Shown here in pieces: positions 52,439-62,633 of a stretch of DNA of 64,000 nt (position 1 is the stretch's first letter; every line of letters starts with the position of its first letter). Under the pieces are notes generated by a model that saw only the letters and a program-made list of their open reading frames with translations, was not told the DNA's origin and did not search any database. Location: positions 1,612,001 to 1,676,000 of the forward strand of contig NZ_SHKY01000001.1 in the NCBI RefSeq assembly GCF_004217545.1, given 5' to 3'. Origin of the DNA: Krasilnikovia cinnamomea (lineage in GTDB: Bacteria; Actinomycetota; Actinomycetes; Mycobacteriales; Micromonosporaceae). The position numbers were made by a program, and so were the translations under genes.

Positions 52439-53461
52439 TCAGCGGCGGCGCAGCAGGATGTCCTTGACCTCGCGCAGCGCCGCGTCGACCTCGGCCTCGA
52501 AGTACCCGCCCGGGACCAGCCCGAACTGCAGGGTGTCCAGCTCGTTCTCGGGCACCGGCATGGGGCCGCGGCCCGACATCGCCTGCAGGATGCTCTCGAA
52601 CAGGCGGTCCACCTGCATCGGGTCGTACCCGCTGCCGAAGCGGCGCGGCTGGAACGTGCGGCGCAGCTGATCCACCCGGTACAGCTCCCCACCGGGGCCG
52701 CCCTGCCCGCCACCCATCGGGGGGCCACCCATGGGCGGGCCACTCATCGGGGCGCTGGACATCGGCGGCGCGCTCATCGGCGCGGGGCCGCCGTACCCGC
52801 CACGGTCGCGCTCCGGCATCCGGATCTCGGCGGTCATGTCGGCCTTGCCGTGCCGGCCCGGCTCGTACGCGTCGTAGGCGCCGGTGTCGTAACCGGCCGG
52901 GCCACCGCCGTACCGCTGCTGCTGCTGGCCGTACGCGGGCTCGTCGTACCTGCCGTACGGGTCCGGCCCGGGCCCGGTGGGCATCTGCTGGCGCTGCGGC
53001 ATCTGCGGTGGCGCCATCCGGTCGTCGTAACCCCGGTCGTCGCGCATCCGGTCGTCCTGCATCCGGTCGTCGCGTGTCGGGGCGGGCAGCCGCTCGGTGG
53101 GCGGGGCGGAGCGGCCCATGCCGGGGCCCATCCGGTCCACCGGGGCCATCGTGCCGGTGCTGGTCATCCGGTCGCGCATCGAGTCCGGCGCCATGCGGGG
53201 GTCCGCGCCGCGCCCGCCGCGCTCCTCGAACTCGGCCAGCTGCCGCTCGACGCGGTCCAGGTGCAGGTCGACCTGCCATTCGTCGTATCCGCCGAAGCGC
53301 ACGCGGAAGACGACGTCGTGCACCTCCTGGGCGCCGACCGGCGCCCCGATGGGCTCCCCCGCCAGGGTGGCCTCGACGCGGTCGAGGAAGCTGTCGACCT
53401 CGTCGACCTTGTAGCCGCGCCGCAGCGCGCGCCGCCGGAAACGCTGCCCCTGACTCGTCAC
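52439..53461 (-). CDS. DivIVA-domain (DivI1A) protein with long disordered linker
   Basis: 340 residues. Two DivI1A motifs: RRALRRGYKVDEVDSFLDRVEATLAG at the N-terminus and TFQPRRFGSGYDPMQVDRLFESILQAM near the C-terminus, separated by ~200 residues of Met/Pro/Asp/Arg/Gly-rich low complexity (RMQDDRMRDDRG, PMSGPPMGGPPMGGG). A segment VFRVRFGGYDEWQVDLHLDRVERQL is a further DivI1A-like repeat. Not the main Wag31/DivIVA itself, which has long coiled coils. GTG at 53461 has GGGAG 5 bases upstream. Likely a cell-pole or septum-associated scaffold. Confidence 0.82.
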   Translation of the reverse strand: MTSQGQRFRRRALRRGYKVDEVDSFLDRVEATLAGEPIGAPVGAQEVHDVVFRVRFGGYDEWQVDLHLDRVERQLAEFEERGGRGADPRMAPDSMRDRMTSTGTMAPVDRMGPGMGRSAPPTERLPAPTRDDRMQDDRMRDDRGYDDRMAPPQMPQRQQMPTGPGPDPYGRYDEPAYGQQQQRYGGGPAGYDTGAYDAYEPGRHGKADMTAEIRMPERDRGGYGGPAPMSAPPMSSAPMSGPPMGGPPMGGGQGGPGGELYRVDQLRRTFQPRRFGSGYDPMQVDRLFESILQAMSGRGPMPVPENELDTLQFGLVPGGYFEAEVDAALREVKDILLRRR

Positions 53462-53498
53462 AACGTCTCCCACTTCGTCTGCTGGGAACTCGCCCCAG

Positions 53499-54677
53499 TC
53501 ACTGTGCCACCTCCGCCTCGGCGGCGGCGCCCCCAGCGTCCACCACCGTCAGCTCGCTCGCGGCCAGCTGGCCGCAGGCGCCGTCGATCTCCCTGCCCCG
53601 GGTGTCGCGAACCGTGGTCGGCACCCCGGCCGCCCGCAGGCGCCGGACGAACTCCCGCTCGACCGGCTTGGGGCTGGCATCCCACCTGCTACCCGGAGTC
53701 GGGTTCAGCGGGATGAGGTTCACATGCGCCAGCTTGCTGTGCAGCAGCCTGCCCAGCAGGTCGGCGCGCCAGGGCTGATCGTTTACGTCCCTGATCAGGG
53801 CGTACTCGATGGAGACCCGGCGAGAAGTCTGCGCCGCGTAGTCGAACGCGGCTCCGAGCACCTCGGCCACCTTCCAGCGCTGGTTGACGGGCACTAGCTC
53901 ATCGCGCAGATCATCATCGGGGGCGTGCAGAGACAACGCAAGGGTCACAGACAGCTGTTCGGCGATCAACCGGCGCATCGCGGGCACCAGGCCGACCGTG
54001 GACACCGTGATGTGGCGCTGCGAGAGCCCCAGCCCCTCGGGCGCGGGCGCGGTCAGGCGGCGAACCGCCTCGATCACCCGCGGATAGTTGGCCATCGGCT
54101 CGCCCATGCCCATGAACACGACCCGGGACAGCCGGGGCGGTGAGCCGGTGACCGCGCCGGACGCGGCCACCCCCGCCAGGTAGACGACCTGGTCGACGAT
54201 CTCGGCGACGGACAGGTTGCGGGTCAGCCCGGCCTGGCCGGTGGCGCAGAACGGGCACGCCATGCCGCACCCGGCCTGGCTCGACACGCAGGCGGTCACG
54301 CGGTCGGGGTAGCCCATCAGCACGCTCTCCACCAGCGCGCCGTCGTGCAGCCGCCACAGGGTCTTACGCGTCGCCCCGGCGTCGCAGGCCTGCTCACGGA
54401 CCGGCGTGAGCAGCGTGGGCAGCAGGTCACCGGTGAGCCGGTCCCGCTCGCCGGCGGGCAGGTCGGTCATCGCGGCCGGGTCGCGCACCAGGCGGCCGAA
54501 GTAGTGGGTGGAGAGCTGCTTGGCCCGGAACGCGGGCTGTCCCAGCGCGGCGACCGCCTCCCGCCGACCGGCGAGGTCGAGGTCCGCGAGGTGGCGCGGC
54601 GGCATGCTGGGCCGCCGGCGGGTGGTCACCGCGTCGGGCGTATCGGGGCTGGTCGGGATGACCGGAAGCATCGTCAT
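53499..54677 (-). CDS. rlmN: Dual-specificity 23S rRNA/tRNA adenine-C2 methyltransferase
   Basis: 392 residues. Radical SAM enzyme that methylates A2503 of 23S rRNA and A37 of some tRNAs. The Fe-S motif [15 protein letters not shown] shows C-x3-C-x2-C. Other family residues: [47 protein letters not shown]; the catalytic C-terminal Cys is in [10 protein letters not shown]. The ATG at 54677 is the first of two closely spaced starts (54677, 54671). It lies between cdsA and the DivIVA-like gene. Confidence 0.96.
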   Translation of the reverse strand: MTMLPVIPTSPDTPDAVTTRRRPSMPPRHLADLDLAGRREAVAALGQPAFRAKQLSTHYFGRLVRDPAAMTDLPAGERDRLTGDLLPTLLTPVREQACDAGATRKTLWRLHDGALVESVLMGYPDRVTACVSSQAGCGMACPFCATGQAGLTRNLSVAEIVDQVVYLAGVAASGAVTGSPPRLSRVVFMGMGEPMANYPRVIEAVRRLTAPAPEGLGLSQRHITVSTVGLVPAMRRLIAEQLSVTLALSLHAPDDDLRDELVPVNQRWKVAEVLGAAFDYAAQTSRRVSIEYALIRDVNDQPWRADLLGRLLHSKLAHVNLIPLNPTPGSRWDASPKPVEREFVRRLRAAGVPTTVRDTRGREIDGACGQLAASELTVVDAGGAAAEAEVAQ

Positions 54678-54721
54678 GGCCAGTCCAGTCTCCCACGGCG
54701 GGGCACACGTCCGGGCACCGC

Positions 54722-56050
54722 TCACCCCGGCGGCGCGATGAGCGAGAGCAGCACATATGCCGTGGGCACGGCGAACAGGATGGAGTCCAGCCGGTCCATC
54801 AGGCCGCCGTGGCCGGGCAGCAGGTTGCTCATGTCCTTGACGCCGAGGTCGCGCTTGAGCATGGACTCGGCCAGGTCACCGGTGATCGCCACCACCGAGA
54901 TCACGGCGCCGAACAGCGCCCCCCAGCCCAGCGGCACGTCCATCAGCAGCGCGAACCAGATGGCACTGCCGACCGCGGCGGCCACCACGGACCCGGCGGA
55001 ACCCTCCCAGGTCTTGCCCGGGCTGATGCTGGGGGCCATCTTGTGCCGCCCGAGGAACACCCCGGACGCGTAGCCGCCGGTGTCGGAGAGCACGACCGCG
55101 ATCAGCGTCCCGAGCACCCGCCAGGGCCCGTCGTCCGGCTGGACCACCAGCACGCCGAAGCCCAGCAGGAACGGCACGTACACCGCGATGAGCACGATCG
55201 CGGTCAGGTCGCGCCGGAAGCCGCTGACGCCCTCGCCGAGCCGCCACACCAGCGCGGCCGCCACGGTCACGAGCAGGCCGAGGGTGAGTCCGTCCGGCCC
55301 GGCGAACTGGGCCAGCCCGGCCATGAGCAGGGTGCCTGCGAGCAGCGGCAGCAGCGGCGGGTGGGCGTCCGCCGCACGGACCGCGCGGACCATCTCCCAC
55401 ACCCCGACCGACGCGGCCGCCGCGACCACGGCAAGGAACGCGGGGGGCCAGAACAGCGAGCCCAGGACGATCGCCCCGAGGGTGACGCCCACACCGATCG
55501 CGGCGGGCAGGTTGCGGCCCGCCCGCCCACCCGGCTTCGCCGGGGGCGGCGCCCCGCCGTCGGCGGCGGTCTCCCGGGGCCGCACGGGCGCGCCCGAGCG
55601 GCGGGCGCGGCGGCGGCCCGGGCCCCGGCGCCGGGGCGGCTCTGGCTCGTCGCCGTCCGGCGCCGACAGGTCGTCATTCCACCCCGGATTCACGTACGCG
55701 GACCCGCCGCCCGCCGATCCGAGGCCGCCCGATCCACCGCTTGCCGAGCCGAGCCCGCCCGAGCCGAGCCCGCCCGAGCCGGGCCCGCCCGATCCACCGC
55801 CCGCCGAGCCGAAGCCGCCCGAACCGACGCCCGCCGAGCCGAAGCCGCCTGTGCTCGGACCGCTTGATGCGTCGCCGGGTGTCTGCGGCCAGCCGTCTTC
55901 CGGGGATCCGGATTCGGCCGGCTTGCGGTAGCGCGCGTACGGGTCGGGCGCCGCGGCGGGCTCATCGAAGGCGTAGGGCGCCACCACGTCGGGCTCGGGC
56001 GACCGGCCGCCGAAGGGTGAATGCCCACCGCGGGGCTCGAGGTACGACAT
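54722..56050 (-). CDS. cdsA: Phosphatidate cytidylyltransferase with long N-terminal extension
   Basis: 442 residues. The C-terminal ~270 residues are CdsA: multiple membrane helices, [27 protein letters not shown], and the CDS signature [28 protein letters not shown]. It makes CDP-diacylglycerol for phospholipid synthesis. The first ~170 residues are disordered: Tyr/Pro/Ser-rich, then Gly-Ser tandem repeats (GSGGLGSGG type) and an [13 protein letters not shown] basic stretch. The gene starts in overlap with frr (ATGA), giving frr-cdsA coupling. Confidence 0.94.
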   Translation of the reverse strand: MSYLEPRGGHSPFGGRSPEPDVVAPYAFDEPAAAPDPYARYRKPAESGSPEDGWPQTPGDASSGPSTGGFGSAGVGSGGFGSAGGGSGGPGSGGLGSGGLGSASGGSGGLGSAGGGSAYVNPGWNDDLSAPDGDEPEPPRRRGPGRRRARRSGAPVRPRETAADGGAPPPAKPGGRAGRNLPAAIGVGVTLGAIVLGSLFWPPAFLAVVAAAASVGVWEMVRAVRAADAHPPLLPLLAGTLLMAGLAQFAGPDGLTLGLLVTVAAALVWRLGEGVSGFRRDLTAIVLIAVYVPFLLGFGVLVVQPDDGPWRVLGTLIAVVLSDTGGYASGVFLGRHKMAPSISPGKTWEGSAGSVVAAAVGSAIWFALLMDVPLGWGALFGAVISVVAITGDLAESMLKRDLGVKDMSNLLPGHGGLMDRLDSILFAVPTAYVLLSLIAPPG

Positions 56051-56607
56051 CAGACCTCGAGCAACTCTGCTTCCTTGTGCTTGACCAGCTCGTCGACGAT
56101 CGACACGTAGCGGTGCGTCAGGTCGTCGAGCTCCTTCTCGGCGCGGCGGCCCTCGTCCTCGCCGGCCTCCCCGTCCTTGACGAGCCGGTCCAGCTGCTCC
56201 TTGGCCTTGCGCCGCACGTTGCGGATGGCGATCCGGCCCTCCTCCGCCTTGTGCCGCGCCACCTTGATCATTTCGCGGCGCCGCTCCTCGGTCATCTGCG
56301 GCAGGTGGATGCGCAGCTGGGTGCCCTCGTTGTTCGGGTTCACCCCGAGGTCGGAGTCGCGGATCGCGCGCTCGATCGCACCGAGCTGCGAGTTGTCGTA
56401 CGGCTTGACGATCACCATCCGCGGCTCGGGGATGCCGATCGAGGCCATCTGTGGCACGGGGGTGGGTGCGCCGTAGTAGTCGACGACGATCTTCGCGAAC
56501 ATCGCCGGGGTGGCGCGGCCCGTGCGGATCGCGCCGAACTCCTCCTTGGCGTGCTCGACCGCGCTTTCCATCTTCTCTTCGGCCTCGAAGAGGATCTCGT
56601 CGATCAC
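56050..56607 (-). CDS. frr: Ribosome recycling factor
   Basis: 185 residues, exactly RRF size. Landmarks: [32 protein letters not shown], then [19 protein letters not shown], and [28 protein letters not shown] C-terminal helices. It splits terminated ribosomes with EF-G. 61 bases follow pyrH; it overlaps cdsA by one base at the stop. Confidence 0.98.
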   Translation of the reverse strand: MIDEILFEAEEKMESAVEHAKEEFGAIRTGRATPAMFAKIVVDYYGAPTPVPQMASIGIPEPRMVIVKPYDNSQLGAIERAIRDSDLGVNPNNEGTQLRIHLPQMTEERRREMIKVARHKAEEGRIAIRNVRRKAKEQLDRLVKDGEAGEDEGRRAEKELDDLTHRYVSIVDELVKHKEAELLEV

Positions 56608-56668
56608 CTGCTCCGTCGCCTCCTTGCTTGTCCTGGTGTAGCTGACCGGTGGTGGATGTGGCGCGGGA

Positions 56669-57433
56669 TCACGTGGTGATCAACGTACCGATCTTCTCGC
56701 CGCTCACGGCCCGGATGATGGTGTCGTCGCCCTGGGCGCCGAAGACGAGCATCGGCAGGTCGTTCTCCTGGCACAGGCTGAACGCGGCCTGGTCGGCCAC
56801 CCGCAGCCCCTCCTTGAGCACGCCGTCGAACGTGATGTGATCCAGCTTGCGGGCGCTCGGGTCGGTACGCGGGTCGGCGGTGTAGACGCCGTCGACACCG
56901 TTCTTGCTCATCAGCACCAGATCGGCGTGGATCTCCAGGGCACGCTGCGCGGTGACCGTGTCGGTGGAGAAGTACGGCATACCGGCACCGGCCCCGAAGA
57001 TCACCACACGGCCCTTCTCCAGGTGCCGGATCGCGCGCAGGGGAATGTACGGCTCCGCCACCTGGGCCATCGTGATCGCGGTCTGCACCCGCGTCTCGAT
57101 GCCCTCCTTCTCCAGGAAGTCCTGCAGCGCCAGGCAGTTCATGACCGTGCCGAGCATGCCCATGTAGTCCGCGCGGGACCGGTCCATGCCGCGCTTCTGC
57201 AGCTCGGCACCGCGGAAGAAGTTGCCGCCGCCGACGACCACCGCCACCTGGACCCCGGAGCGGCTGACCGTGGCGATCTGCCGCGCGATGCCCTGCACGA
57301 CGTCGGGGTCGACGCCCACGGCACCGCCGCCGAAGACCTCACCGGACAGTTTGAGGATGACCCGCCGGGTACGCCCCGGCGGTGGGGCCGGCGCGTCGTC
57401 GATGCCAACAGCCTGCTCGGTCACCATCGTCAT
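56669..57433 (-). CDS. pyrH: UMP kinase
   Basis: 254 residues. Bacterial UMP kinase (amino-acid-kinase fold) makes UDP from UMP. Motifs: [15 protein letters not shown] (ATP and substrate loop), [46 protein letters not shown], and [11 protein letters not shown]. The first ~20 residues are a Pro-rich extension (APAPPPG) typical of actinobacteria. The hairpin at 57480-57508 sits between tsf and pyrH. Confidence 0.97.
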   Translation of the reverse strand: MTMVTEQAVGIDDAPAPPPGRTRRVILKLSGEVFGGGAVGVDPDVVQGIARQIATVSRSGVQVAVVVGGGNFFRGAELQKRGMDRSRADYMGMLGTVMNCLALQDFLEKEGIETRVQTAITMAQVAEPYIPLRAIRHLEKGRVVIFGAGAGMPYFSTDTVTAQRALEIHADLVLMSKNGVDGVYTADPRTDPSARKLDHITFDGVLKEGLRVADQAAFSLCQENDLPMLVFGAQGDDTIIRAVSGEKIGTLITT

Positions 57434-57479
57434 GCGACCCGCCTTCCCTTCGCTTCGCCAGAGACCCTATGTGACGGGA

Positions 57480-57508
57480 AGGCCGGGCGCAGAACGCGGA
57501 CCCGGCCT
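57480..57508 (-). terminator. Hairpin between tsf and pyrH
   Basis: AGGCCGGG (57480-57487) pairs with CCCGGCCT (57501-57508), 8-bp stem, 13-base loop, 30 bases after the tsf stop. No U-run; an attenuator or terminator for the rpsB-tsf transcript. Confidence 0.45.
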
Positions 57509-57537
57509 CCCCCAGTTTCGACTGCGTCGGTCGCGGG

Positions 57538-58368
57538 TTACTCCTGGCCGACTTCGAACCGGACGAACCGGGTGATCTCGATCCCGGCCTCGGTGGCGAC
57601 CTGCTTGACGGTCTTCTTGTTGTCGACGACCGACGGCTGCTCGAGGAGCGCGAAGTCCTTGAAGAAGGAGTTCACCCGACCCTCGATGATCTTGGGCAGC
57701 GCCTGCTCGGGCTTGCCCTCCTCGCGCGCGGTCTGCTCGGCGATGCGCCGCTCGGACTCGACGACCTCGGCGGGCACCTCGTCGCGGGTCAGGTACTTCG
57801 GCCGCATCGCGGCAATCTGCATGCCGATGCCGCGGGCGTCCGCGTCGCCGGCCTCGTCCGTCTTGCCGCTGTACCCGACCAGCACGCCGACCTGCGGCGG
57901 CAGGTCCTGCGCCTTGCGGTGCAGGTAGACCGCGACGGTGCCGTCGACGGTCGCGAACCGGTTCAGGACGATCTTCTCGCCGATCTTGGCGGAGTACTCC
58001 TGGATCGCGTCCGCGACACCCTTGCCGTCGGCCAGCGTGGCGGCCTGCAGCGCGGCGGCGTCGGCCACCTTGTTCTGGTCGCCGTACTCGACCAGCTGCT
58101 GCGCCAAGGCGACGAAGTCCGGGGTCTTGGCGACGAAGTCGGTCTCGCAGTTCAGCTCGAGCAGCGAAGCGCCGGAGTGGGCGACGATGCCGTTGGCGGC
58201 GGTGCGCCCGGCGCGCTTGCCGACGTCCTTGGCGCCCTTGACGCGCAGGAACTCGACGGCCTTGTCGAAGTCACCGTCCGACTCTTCGAGCGCCTTCTTG
58301 CAGTCCATCATGCCGGCGCCGGTGAGGTCGCGGAGCTTCTTGACGTCCGCGGCGGTGTAGTTGGCCAT
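57538..58368 (-). CDS. tsf: Elongation factor Ts
   Basis: 276 residues. Opens with [30 protein letters not shown], the EF-Ts signature, followed by [17 protein letters not shown], which contacts EF-Tu. It catalyses nucleotide exchange on EF-Tu. A 12-bp hairpin lies between it and rpsB upstream. Confidence 0.98.
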   Translation of the reverse strand: MANYTAADVKKLRDLTGAGMMDCKKALEESDGDFDKAVEFLRVKGAKDVGKRAGRTAANGIVAHSGASLLELNCETDFVAKTPDFVALAQQLVEYGDQNKVADAAALQAATLADGKGVADAIQEYSAKIGEKIVLNRFATVDGTVAVYLHRKAQDLPPQVGVLVGYSGKTDEAGDADARGIGMQIAAMRPKYLTRDEVPAEVVESERRIAEQTAREEGKPEQALPKIIEGRVNSFFKDFALLEQPSVVDNKKTVKQVATEAGIEITRFVRFEVGQE

Positions 58369-58400
58369 GACTCTCTCTTCGAATCTCCGGTCTTGGTGGG

Positions 58401-58427
58401 ACGCCGGGCCCCGGCGGGGCCCGGCGT
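58401..58427 (-). terminator. Strong hairpin between rpsB and tsf
   Basis: ACGCCGGGCCCC (58401-58412) pairs perfectly with GGGGCCCGGCGT (58416-58427), 3-base loop, 7 bases past the rpsB stop (58435). No U-run, so partial termination or mRNA-processing that sets the rpsB:tsf ratio is likely. Confidence 0.55.
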
Positions 58428-58434
58428 TCTCGCG

Positions 58435-59286
58435 TTACTCCGCGGCGGTCGCGACGGGCTCGGCCGTGGCGGCGGGGGCCTCGTCCGCCTTCTTCTCCGC
58501 GCCCTCGTAGAGGTCGCGCTCCCACTCGGGCAGCGGCTCGCCGGCGGCGACGGCGTTGGCCTCGGGCTTGGCGTCGGCGTCGCCCCGGTTACGGCCGGAG
58601 CGGGCGATCAGGCCATCGGCGACGGCGCTGGCGACGACCTTGGTCAGCAGCTCGGCGGAGCGGATGGCGTCGTCGTTGCCCGGGATCGGGAAGTCGACCT
58701 CGTCCGGGTCGCAGTTCGTGTCGAGCACCGCGATGACCGGGATGCCCAGCTTGCGGGCCTCGTCGACGGCGATGTGCTCCTTCTTGGTGTCGACCACCCA
58801 GATCGCCGACGGCACCCGGGTCATGTCGCGCAGACCGCCCAGGGTCTTGGTCAGCTTGATCTTCTCGCGCGAGAGCTGCAGGGTCTCCTTCTTGGTGTAC
58901 CCGGCGGCGGTGCCGCTCAGGTCACCGAGGGCCTCGAGCTCCTTCATGCGCTGCAGCCGCTTGTACACGGTCTGGAAGTTGGTCAGCATGCCGCCCAGCC
59001 AGCGGTGGTTCACGTACGGCTGGCCGACGCGCGTGGCCTGCTCGGCGATCGCCTCCTGCGCCTGCTTCTTGGTGCCGACGAAGAGCACCGTGCCGCCGTC
59101 GGCGACCGTGCTGCGCACGAAGCTGTACGCCTTCTCGATGAAGTCGAGCGTCTGGCGCAGGTCGATGATGTAAATGCCGTTACGCTCGGTGAAGATGAAG
59201 CGCTTCATCTTCGGGTTCCAGCGCCGGGTCTGGTGCCCGAAGTGGACACCGCTTTCCAGCAGCTGACGCATGGTCACGACGGCCAT
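58435..59286 (-). CDS. rpsB: 30S ribosomal protein S2
   Basis: 283 residues. [30 protein letters not shown] and [22 protein letters not shown] are universal S2 segments; [22 protein letters not shown] is the second conserved block. The C-terminal ~45 residues are an Ala/Glu extension. The ATG at 59286 has AGGGAG about 10 bases upstream. The 5' leader carries a 9-bp hairpin (59318-59338) that could be autoregulatory. Confidence 0.97.
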   Translation of the reverse strand: MAVVTMRQLLESGVHFGHQTRRWNPKMKRFIFTERNGIYIIDLRQTLDFIEKAYSFVRSTVADGGTVLFVGTKKQAQEAIAEQATRVGQPYVNHRWLGGMLTNFQTVYKRLQRMKELEALGDLSGTAAGYTKKETLQLSREKIKLTKTLGGLRDMTRVPSAIWVVDTKKEHIAVDEARKLGIPVIAVLDTNCDPDEVDFPIPGNDDAIRSAELLTKVVASAVADGLIARSGRNRGDADAKPEANAVAAGEPLPEWERDLYEGAEKKADEAPAATAEPVATAAE

Positions 59287-59632
59287 GGTGGGTTGCTCCC
59301 TGTAATCCCTGGTTGACACGCCCACCGGCGGTAGGCGTCCTGGCGCCCGGTCGTCGGCCGTGGGTGGGCCCGATGGGATCGGGACCAGGGAGGGCCGCCG
59401 CCGCCCGGAGGCCGGTCGGGTGAGGGGTGCTCACCTGAGCCGGTGCGGGCGGAGGGCACGCGAGGTCGACCGCGCGGGGCGGTCGCCGTCGTCCAGCATA
59501 CGCCGGGCGGTACCGGGCGCGCCGCCCGGCCGGGGGTGCGCCGATTCGCCCGTTTCCGCAGGTGCACTGGCGCCCGCCAGTAGCCGGACAACCCTGAGTC
59601 CCGAAACGCCAGAAGTCCGGGCCGGCGACAGA
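59287..59632. other. 346-bp rpsB leader region
   Basis: Holds the rpsB leader hairpin at 59318-59338 (9 bp with one wobble: ACGCCCACC / GGTAGGCGT around GGC) and several G/C-rich smaller inverted repeats. No further gene is supported. The region separates rpsB from the downstream end of the disordered membrane protein gene. Confidence 0.45.
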
Positions 59633-60568
59633 TCAGGCGGCGGCGAGCGCGGCCGCGAACACGAGCAGCAGGCCGACCGGCAGGTAGACCACCGGCGGAC
59701 GCAACCAGGCGTCCCGGTTCTCCGGGCGACCACCGCCGGCCAGCGCGAACAATCCGAGCCCGGTCAGTGGCAGGCCCAGCGTCAACAGCACCGCGGGCAC
59801 GACCGAACCCGCGGACACCTCCTCGGCGAAGGTGGCATGGGCCAGCAAGCGCACCACCGGCACCATGAGCACCAGGGTCACCAGGCCGACGACCACGGCC
59901 GAGACCGGGCGGCGGGTGCGGTACACCGGGTCGGCGCCCATCCGGGCGCCGGCGGAGGCGCCCAGGGACGGAATGACACCTGTCCGTTCGCCCGCATCCG
60001 GGGTCCCGCCGAGGCTCGGCGCGAGGCTCGCGGGCTCATCGGCCGCGCCCAGCCCTCCGGTCGACCGCACCGGCGGGAACTCCGGGCCCCGGACCGGCAT
60101 GCGCAGCGGCTCCAGCGCCGGTTCGGCCACCGGGCGGGGGTGCCCCCCGGTCGAGGTCACCGGGTCCGCCGCGGCGATTCCGTACCGCTCGTCGGCGGAG
60201 CGCTGCCCGGGGAGCCGGAACCCGCCGCCAGGCCCGGCGGTCTCAGCCGCGGCACCCGGCCCGCCGTAGAGGCCAGGACCGTCGTTGCTTCCCGCCAGGC
60301 CGTAGGTGCTGGAACCGTCCTTGCCGCCCGCCAGGCCGAACCCGCCGGGACCGCCGCTGGCACCCGCCGAGCCGAACCCGCCGGGACCGCCGCTGGCACC
60401 CGCCGAGCCGTATCCGCCCGGGGCGTCCATGCCGTTCGACGGGGCGTAGCCGGCGGCGGCGTCTGGGCCGTCCGCTCGGCCGTGTTCGCTGGAGCCGCTG
60501 GTAGAACGCGGTCCGGAGTACCAGCCCGGTGGCTCGGGGTCGTCGGCGTAGCGGCGTTGTCCATCCAC
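59633..60568 (-). CDS. Disordered-N-terminus membrane protein
   Basis: 311 residues from GTG 60568. Residues 1-~200 are Gly/Ser/Pro/Ala-rich and disordered, with two identical copies of a 12-residue repeat (GSAGASGGPGGF); the last ~110 residues hold three membrane helices (VSAVVVGLVTLVLMVPVVRLL, VVPAVLLTLGLPLTGLGLFAL, VVYLPVGLLLVFAAALAAA). No family is recognised. It is divergent from yraN. A membrane protein with a long cytosolic tail is the most that can be said. Confidence 0.65.
   Translation of the reverse strand: MDGQRRYADDPEPPGWYSGPRSTSGSSEHGRADGPDAAAGYAPSNGMDAPGGYGSAGASGGPGGFGSAGASGGPGGFGLAGGKDGSSTYGLAGSNDGPGLYGGPGAAAETAGPGGGFRLPGQRSADERYGIAAADPVTSTGGHPRPVAEPALEPLRMPVRGPEFPPVRSTGGLGAADEPASLAPSLGGTPDAGERTGVIPSLGASAGARMGADPVYRTRRPVSAVVVGLVTLVLMVPVVRLLAHATFAEEVSAGSVVPAVLLTLGLPLTGLGLFALAGGGRPENRDAWLRPPVVYLPVGLLLVFAAALAAA
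60338..60409. repeat. 36-bp tandem repeat in the disordered protein gene
   Basis: Two identical 36-base copies (60338-60373, 60374-60409) encode a 12-residue Gly/Ser/Ala unit in frame. Like other repeats in the window, the unit is a whole number of codons. Confidence 0.9.
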
Positions 60569-60714
60569 GGTTCTGCACCGTAGGTGACGACCGGCCCCCG
60601 ATGCCACCGGCGGGCGTATATCACTGCCAGGGCCCGGCCATCGCCCTGTCCACAACCACGCTCCGTCCACAGGCACGCACGCGTCGCGACGCGCGCTCCG
60701 GCAGCGTGGCCGCC

Positions 60715-61074
60715 ATGACGAGACAGCGACAGGCGGTCGGGGCGTACGGCGAGCGGCTCGCCGAGCGCTACCTGACCGACCAGGGCCTGGTGGTGTTGGC
60801 ACGCAACTGGCGGTGCGCCGACGGCGAGGTCGATCTGATCCTGCGCGACGGCGAGGACGTGGTCTTCTGCGAGGTGAAGACCCGCCGCGGCGACAGCTAC
60901 GGCACGCCTTGCGAGGCGGTCGGGCCGACGAAGGTGCGCCGCCTCCGTCGGCTGGCCGCACGATGGCTGGCCCAGGGTGCGCTGCGCCCCCGCGAGGTGC
61001 GCTTCGACGTGGTCGCGGTCGCGCCGCAGCCGCGCGGAGCGTCCCGCGTCGAGCACATCCGGGCGGCGTTCTAG
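60715..61074 (+). CDS. YraN-family (UPF0102) endonuclease-like protein
   Basis: 119 residues. GAYGERLAERYLTDQGLVVLARNWRC and DGEVDLILRDGEDVVFCEVKTRRGDSYGTP carry the PD-(D/E)XK active site (E-V-D, E-V-K). YraN proteins sit next to comM/dprA and are linked to DNA processing, but the reaction is not shown. The ATG at 60715 has no strong RBS. It is the first gene of yraN-comM-dprA. Confidence 0.92.
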   Translation: MTRQRQAVGAYGERLAERYLTDQGLVVLARNWRCADGEVDLILRDGEDVVFCEVKTRRGDSYGTPCEAVGPTKVRRLRRLAARWLAQGALRPREVRFDVVAVAPQPRGASRVEHIRAAF

Positions 61075-61085
61075 GTGGCGGCGAG

Positions 61086-62633
61086 ATGAGCTACGCCCGG
61101 GTGCTGTGTGTGGGCCTCTCCGGGATGACCGGACACGTGGTCCAGGTGGAAGCGGACCTGTCTGCCGGGCTGCCCGCCCTCGTGCTCACCGGCCTGCCCG
61201 ACGCCGCGCTGCACGAGGCCCGCGACCGGGTCCGTGCCGCGGTGGTCAACTCGGGTCAGCGTTGGCCCAACCGGCGGATCACGGTCAATCTCCTACCCGC
61301 GACCCTGCCGAAGCAGGGCAGCGCATTCGACGTCGCGATCGCCGCGGCACTGCTGGCCGGCGCGGGCGAGTTGCCGCTCGCCGCGCTCGACGGCGTCGTG
61401 TTGCTGGGTGAGCTGGGCCTCGACGGCGCCGTACGCCCGGTCCGCGGGGTACTGCCGATGGTGGCCGCGGCGGCCCGCGCCGGTATCGACCGGGTGGTGG
61501 TCCCGCTTGAGAACGCCCGCGAGGCGAGCGTCGTGCCCGGCGTGACCGTGCGGGCGGTGGATTCGCTGCACCGGCTCGTCGCGTACGTCCGTGGGGCCGC
61601 TCCCCTGCTCGACCCGCCCGACGTCCCACCCGCCCCGCACCGGCCCGGCCCCGATCTGGCCGACGTCGTGGGTCAGGGCATGGGCCGGTACGGCATCGAG
61701 GTCGCCGCCGCCGGCGGGCACCACCTCGCCCTGTTCGGTCCGCCCGGCGCCGGCAAGACCCTCCTGGCGGAGCGGCTCCCATCGGTCCTTCCGGAGCTGG
61801 ACGACGCCGCGGCTCTCGAGGTGACCGCCCTGCAGTCGATTGCTGGCGTGCTGCCGCCGGACGGCCGCCTGGTGCGGCGGCCTCCGTTCCAGGCCCCGCA
61901 CCACAGCGCCAGCCTCGCCGCGCTGGTCGGCGGCGGCACCGGGCTGGCCCGGCCCGGTGCGTTGTCGCTGGCCCACCGGGGAGTGCTGTTCCTGGACGAA
62001 GCCCCGGAATTCCGGACCGCGACGCTGCAGGCGCTCCGGCAGCCCCTGGAGAGCGGCCGGGTAGTGCTGGCCCGGGCCCGTGGCAGCACCGAGTACCCGG
62101 CCCGCGTCCAGGTGGTCCTCGCCGCGAACCCGTGCCCCTGTGCCAGCCCCGCCGGCGACCAGCTCTGCGAATGCTCGCCGTCGACCCGGCGCCGCTACCT
62201 CGGCCGGCTCTCCGGCCCGCTGCTCGACCGCATCGACATCCAGATCGGGTTGCGTCCCCTGAGCGCCGCGCAACTGATGAGCACGGGCGGCCCGGTAGAG
62301 GACTCCGGCGCCGTCGCCGCGCGGGTCGCGGGCGCCCGCGACGCCGCGGCGGCCCGCTGGTCGGGCGACGGCTGGCGGGTCAACGCCGAGGTGCCCGGCG
62401 CGCAGTTGCGGCGCCCGCCCTGGCGTCTGCCGCCCCGGGACACCCAGGCCCTGCGCACCAGCCTGGACCGCGGCGCGCTGTCCGCGCGCGGGTTCGATCG
62501 GGTACTGCGGCTCGCCTGGACGATCGCCGACCTCGACGGCCGCGACCGGCCGAACGGCACAGACGTGCACGAGGCGGCCCAACTGAGGATGGGCGAGATC
62601 GACATCGTGCGGTCCACGGAAGGAGTTCGATGA
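61086..62633 (+). CDS. comM: YifB/ComM-family Mg-chelatase-like AAA+ ATPase
   Basis: 515 residues. The N-terminal Lon-like domain (DLSAGLPALVLTGLPDAALHEARDRVRAAVVNSG) precedes a AAA+ core with Walker A GPPGAGKTLL, Walker B GVLFLDEAPEF and AANPCPCA; the C-terminal Mg_chelatase_C domain is complete. ComM helps branch migration during natural transformation in other bacteria; the role in actinomycetes is not settled. It lies 11 bases after yraN and overlaps dprA by four bases (ATGA). Confidence 0.93.
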   Translation: MSYARVLCVGLSGMTGHVVQVEADLSAGLPALVLTGLPDAALHEARDRVRAAVVNSGQRWPNRRITVNLLPATLPKQGSAFDVAIAAALLAGAGELPLAALDGVVLLGELGLDGAVRPVRGVLPMVAAAARAGIDRVVVPLENAREASVVPGVTVRAVDSLHRLVAYVRGAAPLLDPPDVPPAPHRPGPDLADVVGQGMGRYGIEVAAAGGHHLALFGPPGAGKTLLAERLPSVLPELDDAAALEVTALQSIAGVLPPDGRLVRRPPFQAPHHSASLAALVGGGTGLARPGALSLAHRGVLFLDEAPEFRTATLQALRQPLESGRVVLARARGSTEYPARVQVVLAANPCPCASPAGDQLCECSPSTRRRYLGRLSGPLLDRIDIQIGLRPLSAAQLMSTGGPVEDSGAVAARVAGARDAAAARWSGDGWRVNAEVPGAQLRRPPWRLPPRDTQALRTSLDRGALSARGFDRVLRLAWTIADLDGRDRPNGTDVHEAAQLRMGEIDIVRSTEGVR

